Below the pieces are notes generated by a model that saw nothing but the letters and a program-made list of their open reading frames with translations, searched no databases and was not told the DNA's origin. Below, in pieces: positions 30,560 to 39,192 of a stretch of 64,000 nucleotides of DNA. The translations under genes and the position numbers were made by a program. The stretch comes from Streptomyces sp. NBC_01439 (GTDB lineage: Bacteria > Actinomycetota > Actinomycetes > Streptomycetales > Streptomycetaceae): the NCBI RefSeq assembly GCF_036227605.1, contig NZ_CP109487.1, forward strand, positions 2,790,001 to 2,854,000, given 5' to 3'. Position 1 is the first letter of the stretch. Each line of letters starts with the position of its first letter.

Positions 30560-31606
30560 ATGACGCTCGATGCTGCGATCACGCCAGATGCCCGGCCGGT
30601 CCCGCAGACGACCGGCAGCGATTTCGCCCGGTTGTCCCGCAGGATCGTCCAGGCCGGTCTCCTCGACCGGCGCCCGCTCTACTACACCGTCCGATTCACC
30701 CTCGTCGGCCTCGCCTACCTGGGTGGCTGCGCGGCGTTCGTCGCCCTCGGGGACTCCTGGTCGCAGCTGTTCGTCGCGTCGGTGATGTCCGTGGTGTTCG
30801 TTCAGGCCGCGCTGGTCACCCACGATCTGGCCCACCGGCAGGTGTTCAACAAGCGCCGGCCCAGCGAGGTGGGCGGTCTGATCGCGGCCAACTTCTTCGT
30901 GGGCATGAGCTACGGCTGGTGGATGAACAAGCACACCCGCCACCACGCCAACCCCAACCACGAGTTGAAGGACCCGGACGTCTCCCCGGACATCCTGGTG
31001 TGGTCCGAGCGCCAGGCGAAGGCGGCCACCGGGCTGCCGCGGTTCATGGGCAAGCACCAGTCCCGGCTGTTCTTCCCGCTGCTGACCCTGGAGGGCCTGA
31101 ACCTCAGCTTCAACAGTTTCAAGGCGCTGCGCAGCCCGACGACGAAGCGCCCGGTCCTCGAAGGCTCCCTGCTCGTCGCGCACTTCGCGCTCTACTTCGG
31201 CGGGCTGTTCCTGGTCCTCTCCCCCGGCCTGGCCTTCGCCTTCATGGGCGTCCACCTCGGACTGTTCGGGGTGTTCCTCGGGTCGGTCTTCGCCCCCAAC
31301 CACAAGGGCATGCCGATGCTCACCGAGGAGCACTCGCTGGACTTCCTGCGCCGCCAGGTCCTCACCTCGCGCAATGTGCGGGGCGGGCCGTTCGTCGACA
31401 TCGCCATGGGCGGGCTCAACTACCAGATCGAGCACCACCTGTTCCCCAGCATGCCCACCCCGGCCCTGCGGCGGGCCCAGGTCATCACCGAGGCGTACTG
31501 CGCGGAACTGGGAATCCCCTACCACCAGACCGGATTGATCGCCTCGCACCGCGAGGCCCTGCGCCACCTGCGCAGCGTCGGCGACCCCCTCCGCGATGCC
31601 CGCTGA
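30560..31606 (+). CDS. Membrane fatty-acid desaturase
   Basis: A 348-residue di-iron acyl desaturase. The three histidine boxes are HDLAH (near 96), HTRHH (near 128) and QIEHH (near 296). The QxxHH form of the third box is typical of front-end and related acyl-lipid/acyl-CoA desaturases. Hydrophobic segments lie around residues 48-90, 105-120 and 195-235, consistent with four membrane passes. It would introduce a C=C bond into an acyl chain, using O2 and reduced ferredoxin or cytochrome b5-like donors. Its placement inside the polyketide cluster suggests it acts on the starter fatty acid or on the finished chain, but a housekeeping lipid role cannot be excluded. The ATG at 30560 lies 50 bp after pptT. 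Confidence 0.93.
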   Translation: MTLDAAITPDARPVPQTTGSDFARLSRRIVQAGLLDRRPLYYTVRFTLVGLAYLGGCAAFVALGDSWSQLFVASVMSVVFVQAALVTHDLAHRQVFNKRRPSEVGGLIAANFFVGMSYGWWMNKHTRHHANPNHELKDPDVSPDILVWSERQAKAATGLPRFMGKHQSRLFFPLLTLEGLNLSFNSFKALRSPTTKRPVLEGSLLVAHFALYFGGLFLVLSPGLAFAFMGVHLGLFGVFLGSVFAPNHKGMPMLTEEHSLDFLRRQVLTSRNVRGGPFVDIAMGGLNYQIEHHLFPSMPTPALRRAQVITEAYCAELGIPYHQTGLIASHREALRHLRSVGDPLRDAR

Positions 31607-31706
31607 GCGCCTACGGAATCGACTCGGCGTCCATCGCCCCACTCACCGGCAAGCCGGGACAGGGGTGCGGCAGTCCGTACGCGATGCGGGGCCGCAGGGC
31701 CCCGCG

Positions 31707-31734
31707 TAGGGGATCGCCGCCCGCACTTTAGGGG
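31707..31734 (+). promoter_or_regulatory. Paired TAGGGG repeat, 22-bp spacing
   Basis: TAGGGG at 31707 and 31729 are two helical turns apart, about 85-110 bp before the 31817 start. They lie in the 210-bp spacer 31607-31816, which holds no other gene. They link this gene to the polyketide regulon. Confidence 0.5.
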
Positions 31735-31816
31735 TGACAAGTCGTGGTGGCTCGGATTCCCCGCCGCCTTCAATGGTCACCCACTCGGGTACCCCGCACA
31801 GCGTTGAGGAGCGGTG

Positions 31817-32449
31817 ATGAACTTCCCTGCCATACCGACCGGAGCAAGTGCCTGGGACGCCATGATCGGCGACGGCTTCGCCCAGGCCCTCCAAGAGGGC
31901 CTCTCCCGGGCGACCCTGAAGACATCCGCGAAATCGACGACCGCGCGCACCACAGCCCCTCCCGCCGTCACCCCGCCCGCAGTCCCGCCGGCCGCCCTCG
32001 TCCCGACCGGCGTCACCCCACCCGCCCCCGCCGCCACGCGCCCTCCGGAACCGCCACCGGGGTTCTCCGACGCGGTGCTGCGCCGCTTCGAGGCGGCCCT
32101 GCCGGACGCGGTCGGCCAGGTGCTGCGCCGGGAGAGCGCGATGCTCCGCAACGTCCTGCGCCGGGCCCGCGCCCTCCTCTCGACGGCGCTCGCCATCCCC
32201 GCCGAACTCCCCGGCCCCGAACAGGCCGGGGACCCGCTGCCGCAGTACCGCACGGCGGCCTCCGTCCTGCTCCTGGAGTGCGTCGTGCTCGAAATGCTGG
32301 AGAGCGGCCACTCGGACCCCGATGCGGTACGGGCCCTGAGCGCGACGATCCGCGCGAACGAGGCGGCCGAGGCCGCGCCCCGACCGGCCCCCACCCGCGC
32401 CGAACGACTCAGAACCCCCGGCTCACTGCGCAAGCCCGCCGCGGCGTAG
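31817..32449 (+). CDS. Hypothetical protein, last gene of the polyketide regulon
   Basis: A 210-residue protein of unknown function. The ATG at 31817 is preferred over the GTG at 31814 because the GAGGAG ribosome-binding site is 5 bp away. The first 40 residues are hydrophilic, residues 45-85 are a Pro/Ala/Thr-rich linker, and about 88-180 form a helical region ending in a hydrophobic stretch around AASVLLLECVVLEML. The C-terminus is Ala/Pro/Arg-rich. It has no signal peptide or clear transmembrane helix. Third codon positions are almost all G or C from residue 60 on, which supports real coding. TAGGGG repeats upstream suggest control with the polyketide genes. It converges on the JetD gene with a shared terminator. 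Confidence 0.75.
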   Translation: MNFPAIPTGASAWDAMIGDGFAQALQEGLSRATLKTSAKSTTARTTAPPAVTPPAVPPAALVPTGVTPPAPAATRPPEPPPGFSDAVLRRFEAALPDAVGQVLRRESAMLRNVLRRARALLSTALAIPAELPGPEQAGDPLPQYRTAASVLLLECVVLEMLESGHSDPDAVRALSATIRANEAAEAAPRPAPTRAERLRTPGSLRKPAAA

Positions 32450-32544
32450 CCCGGCCGGCCCGGTCGAGGTAAGCGGAGACACCTCGCTGCCCCACCCGCT
32501 CACGGATAGCCGCGCACGCGGCTCCGGTGGGGTGCGTCGAGCGT

Positions 32545-32583
32545 CAGACGGGCGCCACGCCCCGGGCGGCCGAGCGCCGTCTG
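32545..32583. terminator. Bidirectional hairpin between 31817 gene and jetD
   Basis: The outer stem CAGACGG/CCGTCTG (7 bp) encloses a very GC-rich region able to pair further. It lies in the 142-bp convergent gap, which also holds a short CCGCG-CA-CGCGG hairpin near 32512. Confidence 0.6.
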
Positions 32584-32591
32584 CCCATCCG

Positions 32592-33836
32592 TCATCGAGC
32601 CAGGTCGGACAGCAGTACGTCGAGTACGGTCTCCTCCTCGATGCGGACGCCCAGTTCCTCGAGCGCACCGGACAACCCCGGTGCCCAGGGAGCTTCGGCC
32701 GGTCGCCCGGTGAGGGGCGATCCGCCCGGGTGGGTGAGTGCCGCGGCCCGGTAGTCGGCCGTCGTATAGCGCCAGGGCAGCCACGGGACTCGGCGCAGCA
32801 GTCCGGATGCGATGCGCAAGCCTCCCCAGTCGAAGTCTCCGTGATAGTGCAGCGCGGTTCCGCCTTGGTGCAGGTGCCGCAAGAGGGTGACGGCCGCTAC
32901 CGAAGGCTGTCCCTGGAGGCAGACCAACGGGGCGGAGTCGGCACCGTGGACGTCGGCCGCCGCCGCGAGCACGGTCGGGTTCTCGCAGATCCGGACCGAC
33001 GGGGTTGAGCTGGCAAGAGGGTTGCGGATGAGCTGCCGCAGGGTCAGGACAGATGGCTCGCCCGCGTCAGCCGCCCAGTCCAGGGCGGGAGTGCCGCGCA
33101 GGTTCAGGGTGAGGACGGTCGAGGACAGCTCGTCTCGCAGCAGCCCGGCGGATGCCCAGGCCTCCCGGCGCCATTCGGCGCCCGCGCCATCGGGGAAGCC
33201 GGTCAGCGCTCGTATTCCGGCCAGGGTGACGGTTGCCCGGGGGGTGTCGTCGTCAAGAGCGTGGGCAGCGCCCAGGACCCGGGCCGCGAAGGCGGGGAGC
33301 GAGACGGGCGGGTCGGCGGGGAGGGCACGCAGGACGGTGACGACCTCGCCGAGGAGGCTGTGCGCGGCGGCAGGTGTGCCCACGAGACGTCGCAACAGAC
33401 CGTCACCGCGCATACGAACGGTCCACGGGGCGAGGGCCGGGATCTCGTCCGCCAGGGCGTCCAGAGGGGCGTACGCCTCGTGCCAGGCCCGGGCATCGGC
33501 TACCTTCGCGCTGTCGAGCGCAACGACCGGCCCGGTGAGGGCCGTGACAGCAGCAGCAAGTCCAGCCGGGCTCACGCCGGAACGGCGCAGCACGGCGTCC
33601 ACGTCGTCGAGCCGGACGGTCAGGGATCGGCCGCTGCCCGGAGAGCGGCCGAGCAGCCGTTCGGCCGCTGCCCGCTGCGCCTGGGTCGGGACACTGAGGG
33701 AAATCGGTCCCGTGAGTGACTGCTCGCGCTCCAGGCGCCGGCGTACCCGGTCGACCAGCCAGCTCAGGCCTGGGTCGCCCAAAAGGCGACGCAGGCGGAC
33801 ACTGTCGACGGGCACGCCGTCGGACCTCAGGTCCAC
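32592..33836 (-). CDS. jetD: Wadjet JetD-like protein (DUF3323/DUF2399, Toprim nuclease)
   Basis: A 414-residue protein of the TIGR02679/DUF2399 type. In Wadjet systems JetD is the Toprim nuclease that cuts circular DNA reeled in by the SMC complex. The C-terminal half contains the Toprim-like HGDFDWGG motif, preceded by CLQGQPS and ENPTVL segments that are typical of the family. The N-terminal part is the DUF3323-like region. The GTG at 33836 is chosen because it overlaps the JetC stop by 10 bp and gives the family length. A longer reading to 34079 only reads through the end of jetC in another frame. It is the last gene of the four-gene operon. Confidence 0.9.
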   Translation of the reverse strand: MDLRSDGVPVDSVRLRRLLGDPGLSWLVDRVRRRLEREQSLTGPISLSVPTQAQRAAAERLLGRSPGSGRSLTVRLDDVDAVLRRSGVSPAGLAAAVTALTGPVVALDSAKVADARAWHEAYAPLDALADEIPALAPWTVRMRGDGLLRRLVGTPAAAHSLLGEVVTVLRALPADPPVSLPAFAARVLGAAHALDDDTPRATVTLAGIRALTGFPDGAGAEWRREAWASAGLLRDELSSTVLTLNLRGTPALDWAADAGEPSVLTLRQLIRNPLASSTPSVRICENPTVLAAAADVHGADSAPLVCLQGQPSVAAVTLLRHLHQGGTALHYHGDFDWGGLRIASGLLRRVPWLPWRYTTADYRAAALTHPGGSPLTGRPAEAPWAPGLSGALEELGVRIEEETVLDVLLSDLAR

Positions 33837-36800
33837 AACGGCTCCGATCCGACCGCCTCCACCCGCGTTCCTACAGGCGCATCCGGAGGCCGCACCGGGT
33901 CCTCGCCGCGCCGCCGCCTCGTGCCGTCCCATTCCCAGCGGGTGACGAGTACCGCCGCCACCTCGTCGATCCGCGACAGCTGGGCGATGGCGACACCGGG
34001 CACCTGCGGGTAGCAGGCCCACTCGCGTTCGCTGGTCATCACCACGTCCAGATCGAACGCGTGGAGCAGTCCGAGGCACTTGGCGCGCGAGTCGTCGTCC
34101 ACCCCTGCGAACGCCTCGTCGAGGGTGACCAGGCGCGGCGCGTACGGACTGGCCGCGCTGGCGTAGTGCGAGGAGGCCGCGGCGAACAGCGGCACGGACA
34201 CCGCAAGGACCCGCTCACCGCCCGATGCCGGGCCGGTGGCCGGGACCCACCGACCGTGCTGGTGCCGCTCGACCCCGAATTCGTGCCAGGTGCGGTAGTC
34301 GAGTGCGACGGTGAGGTGTTCGAGCCAGCTGCCGGAGGTGTCGTCCGTCTGCTGCCTGGCGATCTGAGTCTGCAGGAACTCGCCCACGGCCGTCCGGTCC
34401 TCCGAAGTCCAGGCATCGGCGGACTGCCGCAACCGCTCGCGGGCCGGAAGAAGCCCGGACGGGGCCCTGCGAGAGGCCCGCCAGACGAGCCGCAGCTTCA
34501 TGCCGGTGGAGGTGGGCCGGTGCTCCAGTTCGGCGTTCATGTCGCGCACCTGCCGTTCGGCGGCCCCGATGAGTTCCTGGAGGGTGCCCGCCACCTCGGT
34601 GATCAGGTGGGTTTCGAGGATCTCCCGTTCGTGGGACGAAAGGATGCGGGTGAGTTCGCCGACCTCGGTGCCAAGCGCCTCGGCCAGTTCCGGTACGGCG
34701 CGTTCCCTTCCCTGGAAGACGATGTCGACGACCATGCCGTCCTCGACCATCCGGGCGGAGGCGGTATGTCCGTGCCGGGACAGGGTGTCCTGCAGGGTCT
34801 TGAGTTCCTCGCTCAGTCGGCGCTGTACACGTTCCCAGGCAGCGTCCGAGTCGTCGACCGCGGACAGGCCCGACTCGATCGCGCGGGCGAACACGATCGC
34901 CGGGGTGGCCGCCCAGGGGCCGTCGTCGGCGGCCGGCACGGGGAACTCTGGTACGGCAACGGCGATCAGGCCGGTGGCAGTGAAGCGCTGGAGCCCCGCG
35001 ATCGCCTCCGCGCGCGCCTCGGACGCGCCCGCGAGGCCCTTTTCCAACTGCTCGATGCGGCCTTCCGCCCTACTCGCGTCCCGGTCCGCCTCGGCGTGTT
35101 GCTTTCGGCTGAGCCGCTGATCCGCGTCACAGACGCGCAGAGCCTCGGCCGTCTCGGTGAGTCGCCGTTCGAGTTCGGCGACGGCGGAGCCGACGGTGGA
35201 GCGCAGCGTGGTGTGGCGCTCGTCCGCCGAGGCCGCCTCCCGCCCGGCCTCCTCGGCGCGCAGCATGAGTTCGGTGGTCCGCTCTTGTGCCTGCCCGGCC
35301 TCTACCCGTTCCTCCTCGGCCTGGCGGGCCGCCTCTCCACGTTCGCGCAGGGTCGGCCACAGGGCGGCCAAGGCCACGGCGAGGGAGTCATGTGCTCTGC
35401 GTACTTCGGCTAGTCCGACCCGGTCGTCGGGCAGCCCGAGTTCAGCGGCGGTCCCGGTGAGTTCGGTGGCTGCTGCCTCGGCCCGCTCGGCCGCCTCCAG
35501 GAGGTCTGCGGCCCGCTCCTCACCACGTAGGCGGGTCCGACGCACCGAATCGACGGCAGCGGCCACTTGGGCGTGCGCCCGGGCGAGGGGGGTCTCGTCG
35601 GGAACCCGGGACAGCTCGGCGTCGATGGTGCGGCGCCGCGCGGCCACGTCATCGGCCTGCGCCCCGACTTCATCGGACTTCTGCTGGAGCAGTCCGAGTT
35701 CGCCCCGCAGGACGGCGATACGAGCCCTCCGCGCAGCCTCGCGCGCTCCCTCACCGACGTACTCGGCAGCGGGTTTGGCCCAGCGGCCCGTGAGCGTGCC
35801 GACACGGAAGGACCCGTCCGACCCCGTCCAGGTGCCGGCTCCGCCCTCTCCTCCCGCACCGATGGTGCCGAGCAGCCGTGCCACCGTGGCCTCGCCCACC
35901 GTTGCCGCACGGGCGTCGCCCGCGTCCACCGCCGGACGCAGCAGTGCGCCGAGCGAGGTTCCGGTCACCGGCGCGGTGTTCGGCGAGAGGAGTACGTCGT
36001 GCCCCTCTGAGGTGAGGGTCGAGCCGTCGGGAAGCACCCACGCGTCCAGCAGCCCGGAGGCTTCCAGCGCGGCCTCCAGTCCGGCGCGCTCCTGGTCCGT
36101 GAGCTCCTCCCGGAAGTCCACCAGCCGCCACAGCGGTGCGCCGGGCAGTTGGTCACGCAGGCCCGGGGTGCGGGTGTGCGGGGGCTGGGGCCCGCGTCGG
36201 CCGCCCGCCTCCAGAGCGGTCAGCTCCTCCCGGACCCGGGCCGTGCGCGCTGCCAGCTCCGCCGCCCGGCGCGCCGCTTCGGCTGCCTGATCGGCCAGCA
36301 GTGCCGAGGTCTCGCCGTGGGCCCGTACCGCCCGTGTGCGGGCCGGGTAGGGCCCGTCGAGGTGCCCCGTCCACTCCTGGAGTTCGTCGAGCAGCCCGGT
36401 CAGGTCGGGGTAGGCCAGCTCGGTGCAGGCGCGGGCGTGTTCCCGTACGTCGTCCAGCAGGGCCTGCCCGGCCCGTACGGCGTTTTCCTCCGCCAGGCCG
36501 TGCGCCGCGGTGGTCTGGTCGAGATCGGCATTCGCCTCGTCGAGGCGGACGGATGCCCGGCGCCGGCCCTCGGCGGCGCGCTCGGCCTTCTCCGCGAGGT
36601 CCTCCGCGTGGGCGAGCGCGCGCTTGGCCCGGTCCGTCGCCTCCTCGGTCATCCGTCGCAGTTCGGACTCCGCCGGCCCGTCGTCCCCGGGCAGGTCGAT
36701 CCGTGCGGCAGCGGCCGCCTCCCGTGCTTGAGCGAGTGTGCTCGCGGCCAGCCCGCCGGCGGCCCGCAGCCGGTTCTCGGCGGCCCCGAGCCGCCCGAGG

Positions 36801-37957
36801 GCCCGGGTGTGCAGCGCCGCTGCCTGGTCCCGGTCGTCCCGGGCACGGCCCAGGGCCCGCTCCGCGCGTTCCACCGCCTTGGCCGCTTGCTCCAGCTCCC
36901 GGGCGCTGCGCATCTCGGGGCCCTCGCGCAAGGCCGCGTCCTGGGCTCGCAGGCGGGCCTCGGCCTCCTCCAGGACCGAGATCCGTTCCTCGGCAGCCGC
37001 CCTGTCCTCCTGGGCACGTGTCTGTTGGGCCTGCGCCTCGGCGAGGTCGCGCTGCAGGTGCTCGTAGCGGGAGTGCTCGACGCGCGGGAGACGCGCGCGC
37101 CGCCGGGTGGCAATGCGTGCGTAGCGCCGGTAGTGGTCCAGGAAGGCGGTGGCGGCCCGCTCGGCGGCGGAGGCCGCGGCCAGTTCCTCCTTCTCCTCGT
37201 CCAGGGACCGGAATGCCTCGGCCACGTCGGCGATGACTGCCTGGTCCATGGGTGGCAGCGCCTCCGTGAGGGCCCGGGACAGAGCTGCCTCGTTGGGGCG
37301 CTTGGACAGCTGCGGCTGGCGCAGCTGGATGAGCAGGTCCACCAGTGCGCCGTACCGCTGCTCGCCGAGTCCGAAGAGTGCCTCGTCAATAGCCCTGCGG
37401 TAGGTCTTCGCCTGATCGTAGACCAGGCCGTAACCGGCGATGGCCTCGGCGAGCCGGTCCCGGGACAGCGCTGTGCCAGTGGCGTCGAGCAGGCTGAGTG
37501 ACGTCTCGGCTGCGACAGCGGCGTCCCGGCCGTGGTCGACCCGCTGGGTGGTGAGCGCGTACCAATGGCGTGCGATGCCCCGCCCGCTGACCGCCTTGAG
37601 TCCGCAGAGCAGCGTACGGAAATGCTGCTCGCCGCTCGCCTCGTCCAGGCGGCCGAACTCGATCCAGGTGTAGCCGAGCCGCTCGGAGTGCGGATGCTCA
37701 CCGCCGAGAAGGAGATTCCACTCCATCCGTTTGCCCGGGTCGCCGTCGGGTTCGACGCGGCGTGAGCTGAGGTCTCCGTCGAGCAGGAAGGGCAGGGTCA
37801 GGGCGAGCACCTTGGACTTGCCGGTGCCGTTGTTACCCCGCAGGAGCAGGCGACCGTCCTTGAAGTGGAACTCCTCGACGTCGTAGTGGAAGAGGTCGAC
37901 GAGGCCGATGCGCATCGGTTGCCAACGGGAGCGCAGGGGGGTGGGGAGGCGGGTCAC
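33827..37957 (-). CDS. jetC: Wadjet JetC-like SMC ATPase
   Basis: A 1376-residue SMC/MukB-like ATPase of the TIGR02680 type, the motor of a Wadjet anti-plasmid complex. Walker A is GNNGTGKS at residues 41-48, right after the RWQP-MRIGLVDLF start that marks the family. The middle 900 residues are long coiled coils rich in Arg/Glu/Ala. Near the C-terminus are the signature motif SGGER and Walker B VTLDEAFAG, then TSEREW. The GTG at 37957 overlaps the JetB stop by 4 bp. The reading frame stays open upstream to 39034, but that part is jetB read in another frame. JetC would load on DNA with JetA and JetB and extrude loops, and JetD would cut. Confidence 0.93.
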   Translation of the reverse strand: MTRLPTPLRSRWQPMRIGLVDLFHYDVEEFHFKDGRLLLRGNNGTGKSKVLALTLPFLLDGDLSSRRVEPDGDPGKRMEWNLLLGGEHPHSERLGYTWIEFGRLDEASGEQHFRTLLCGLKAVSGRGIARHWYALTTQRVDHGRDAAVAAETSLSLLDATGTALSRDRLAEAIAGYGLVYDQAKTYRRAIDEALFGLGEQRYGALVDLLIQLRQPQLSKRPNEAALSRALTEALPPMDQAVIADVAEAFRSLDEEKEELAAASAAERAATAFLDHYRRYARIATRRRARLPRVEHSRYEHLQRDLAEAQAQQTRAQEDRAAAEERISVLEEAEARLRAQDAALREGPEMRSARELEQAAKAVERAERALGRARDDRDQAAALHTRALGRLGAAENRLRAAGGLAASTLAQAREAAAAARIDLPGDDGPAESELRRMTEEATDRAKRALAHAEDLAEKAERAAEGRRRASVRLDEANADLDQTTAAHGLAEENAVRAGQALLDDVREHARACTELAYPDLTGLLDELQEWTGHLDGPYPARTRAVRAHGETSALLADQAAEAARRAAELAARTARVREELTALEAGGRRGPQPPHTRTPGLRDQLPGAPLWRLVDFREELTDQERAGLEAALEASGLLDAWVLPDGSTLTSEGHDVLLSPNTAPVTGTSLGALLRPAVDAGDARAATVGEATVARLLGTIGAGGEGGAGTWTGSDGSFRVGTLTGRWAKPAAEYVGEGAREAARRARIAVLRGELGLLQQKSDEVGAQADDVAARRRTIDAELSRVPDETPLARAHAQVAAAVDSVRRTRLRGEERAADLLEAAERAEAAATELTGTAAELGLPDDRVGLAEVRRAHDSLAVALAALWPTLRERGEAARQAEEERVEAGQAQERTTELMLRAEEAGREAASADERHTTLRSTVGSAVAELERRLTETAEALRVCDADQRLSRKQHAEADRDASRAEGRIEQLEKGLAGASEARAEAIAGLQRFTATGLIAVAVPEFPVPAADDGPWAATPAIVFARAIESGLSAVDDSDAAWERVQRRLSEELKTLQDTLSRHGHTASARMVEDGMVVDIVFQGRERAVPELAEALGTEVGELTRILSSHEREILETHLITEVAGTLQELIGAAERQVRDMNAELEHRPTSTGMKLRLVWRASRRAPSGLLPARERLRQSADAWTSEDRTAVGEFLQTQIARQQTDDTSGSWLEHLTVALDYRTWHEFGVERHQHGRWVPATGPASGGERVLAVSVPLFAAASSHYASAASPYAPRLVTLDEAFAGVDDDSRAKCLGLLHAFDLDVVMTSEREWACYPQVPGVAIAQLSRIDEVAAVLVTRWEWDGTRRRRGEDPVRPPDAPVGTRVEAVGSEPLWT

Positions 37958-39192
37958 GGCTTGCGGGCCTTTCGCTGCGCGGGCATACGTGCGGTACCTG
38001 GTTCGAGTACGACGGTCTCGCCGACCGCGTACCGGGCGAGGGCCGGCCGTGGGGCCACACCGTGAGCCGTACGGGAGACCAGCCCGAGGGCAGCGAGCCG
38101 GGCGACGGCCTGTTCCACGAGGTCGGCCTCCATGCCGGGCTCCCGTGCGGACTTGGCCCAGAATCCGCCGTGTTCGGCGGCGAGTTCCCGGACTCTGACC
38201 GCCAGCTGTTCGGTGGCGACGGGACCGCCCGCCGCGGCCAGGTGCTCGGCGAGCAGCAGGGTGACGTGACCGTGGGTGCCCTGTTCGGGCATGCGGACGT
38301 CGGTGAGGTCGTCGTCGGGGTCGACCATCGCGATGCCCTCGGCGCGCACCTCGGGGACCAGTCCGGTCAGCTCGGTGATGCGTGCGGTGAGGAAGCCTCG
38401 CTGGCGGGTGAGGTAGCCGAGCTCGGCGTCGGTCAGCTCGTCGTAATAGAGCACGGGGTCGTCCAGCAGCCTGCGGGTCAGTGACCGTCGCATCGCGCGG
38501 AAGCGCAGTTCGTCGCTGTCCAGCGCGGTCTCGGCCACGAGTTCGGCCAACCGGTCCCCGAGAGCCTGCGCGTGCACGGTGGAGGGCCCGCGGCGCGCGG
38601 CGAGCAGCCCGGCCAGCACGCGCCGTTCCACGTCGTACAGGACGTCGCCCGCTCCGCTGACGTACGCGTCCTCGTCGCCGGCCACGCGCCGCAGCACGCC
38701 GAGTCCGAGCAGGAGCCGTACGACGGCGGCGAGGTCGAGGCGCTCGTCCCGGCGGTCCAGGGTGAACTGGATGCCCACTCGAACGAGGTGGGGGTCCGCG
38801 GCGTCGAGCACGACCTGGTCGGCGAGGCGGCCGAGCGCGATCTGGGCCTCGCCGCGTTCGAGGGCGGCGAGGGCGAGACAGAGAAGGACGTAGCGCCGCC
38901 GCGTGAACGGGGAGGCCGCGCGGGTCGCCTCGCGCGCGGGGTGCGTCGGGTCGCTGAGGACTCCCGGTATCTTCCGCAGGCGGGCGGCCTCGGCATCCGT
39001 CTGGAGCGACCATCCGGTATTGCGGTCGAACCACTCACGCAGTTCGGAGGCGTGTCGCCGGACGAGACGGAACTCGTCGGCGTACCGGCCATGAGCCAGC
39101 AAGAGAGGCTGCTTGACCAGGGCACGAGCAGCCTTGCGGAAGTCGGCTGCGTGTTGGCCGTCGAGCACCTCGGCGAGCGGAGTACTCGTCAT
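37954..39192 (-). CDS. jetB: Wadjet JetB-like protein (DUF2398, kite-type subunit)
   Basis: A 412-residue protein of the TIGR02678/DUF2398 family. In Wadjet it corresponds to the kite (MukE/ScpB-like) winged-helix subunit that bridges the SMC heads and the kleisin. Family features visible are the N-terminal RKAARALVKQPLL region, FTRRRYVLLCLALAALE near 97, and a central segment with DPVLYYDELT and LTRQRG. The ATG at 39192 overlaps the JetA stop (ATGA) and its own stop overlaps the jetC GTG, so the cassette is translationally coupled. No catalytic motif is expected or seen. Confidence 0.9.
   Translation of the reverse strand: MTSTPLAEVLDGQHAADFRKAARALVKQPLLLAHGRYADEFRLVRRHASELREWFDRNTGWSLQTDAEAARLRKIPGVLSDPTHPAREATRAASPFTRRRYVLLCLALAALERGEAQIALGRLADQVVLDAADPHLVRVGIQFTLDRRDERLDLAAVVRLLLGLGVLRRVAGDEDAYVSGAGDVLYDVERRVLAGLLAARRGPSTVHAQALGDRLAELVAETALDSDELRFRAMRRSLTRRLLDDPVLYYDELTDAELGYLTRQRGFLTARITELTGLVPEVRAEGIAMVDPDDDLTDVRMPEQGTHGHVTLLLAEHLAAAGGPVATEQLAVRVRELAAEHGGFWAKSAREPGMEADLVEQAVARLAALGLVSRTAHGVAPRPALARYAVGETVVLEPGTARMPAQRKARKP

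Noticed and set aside
33837..34079. N-terminal extension of JetD to 34079.
   Set aside because: It is an alternate frame of the jetC 3' end. GTG 33836 gives the normal length and an overlap.
37958..39034. N-terminal extension of the SMC-type gene up to 39034.
   Set aside because: This part is jetB read in another frame. The family start motif and a stop-start overlap fix the start at 37957.
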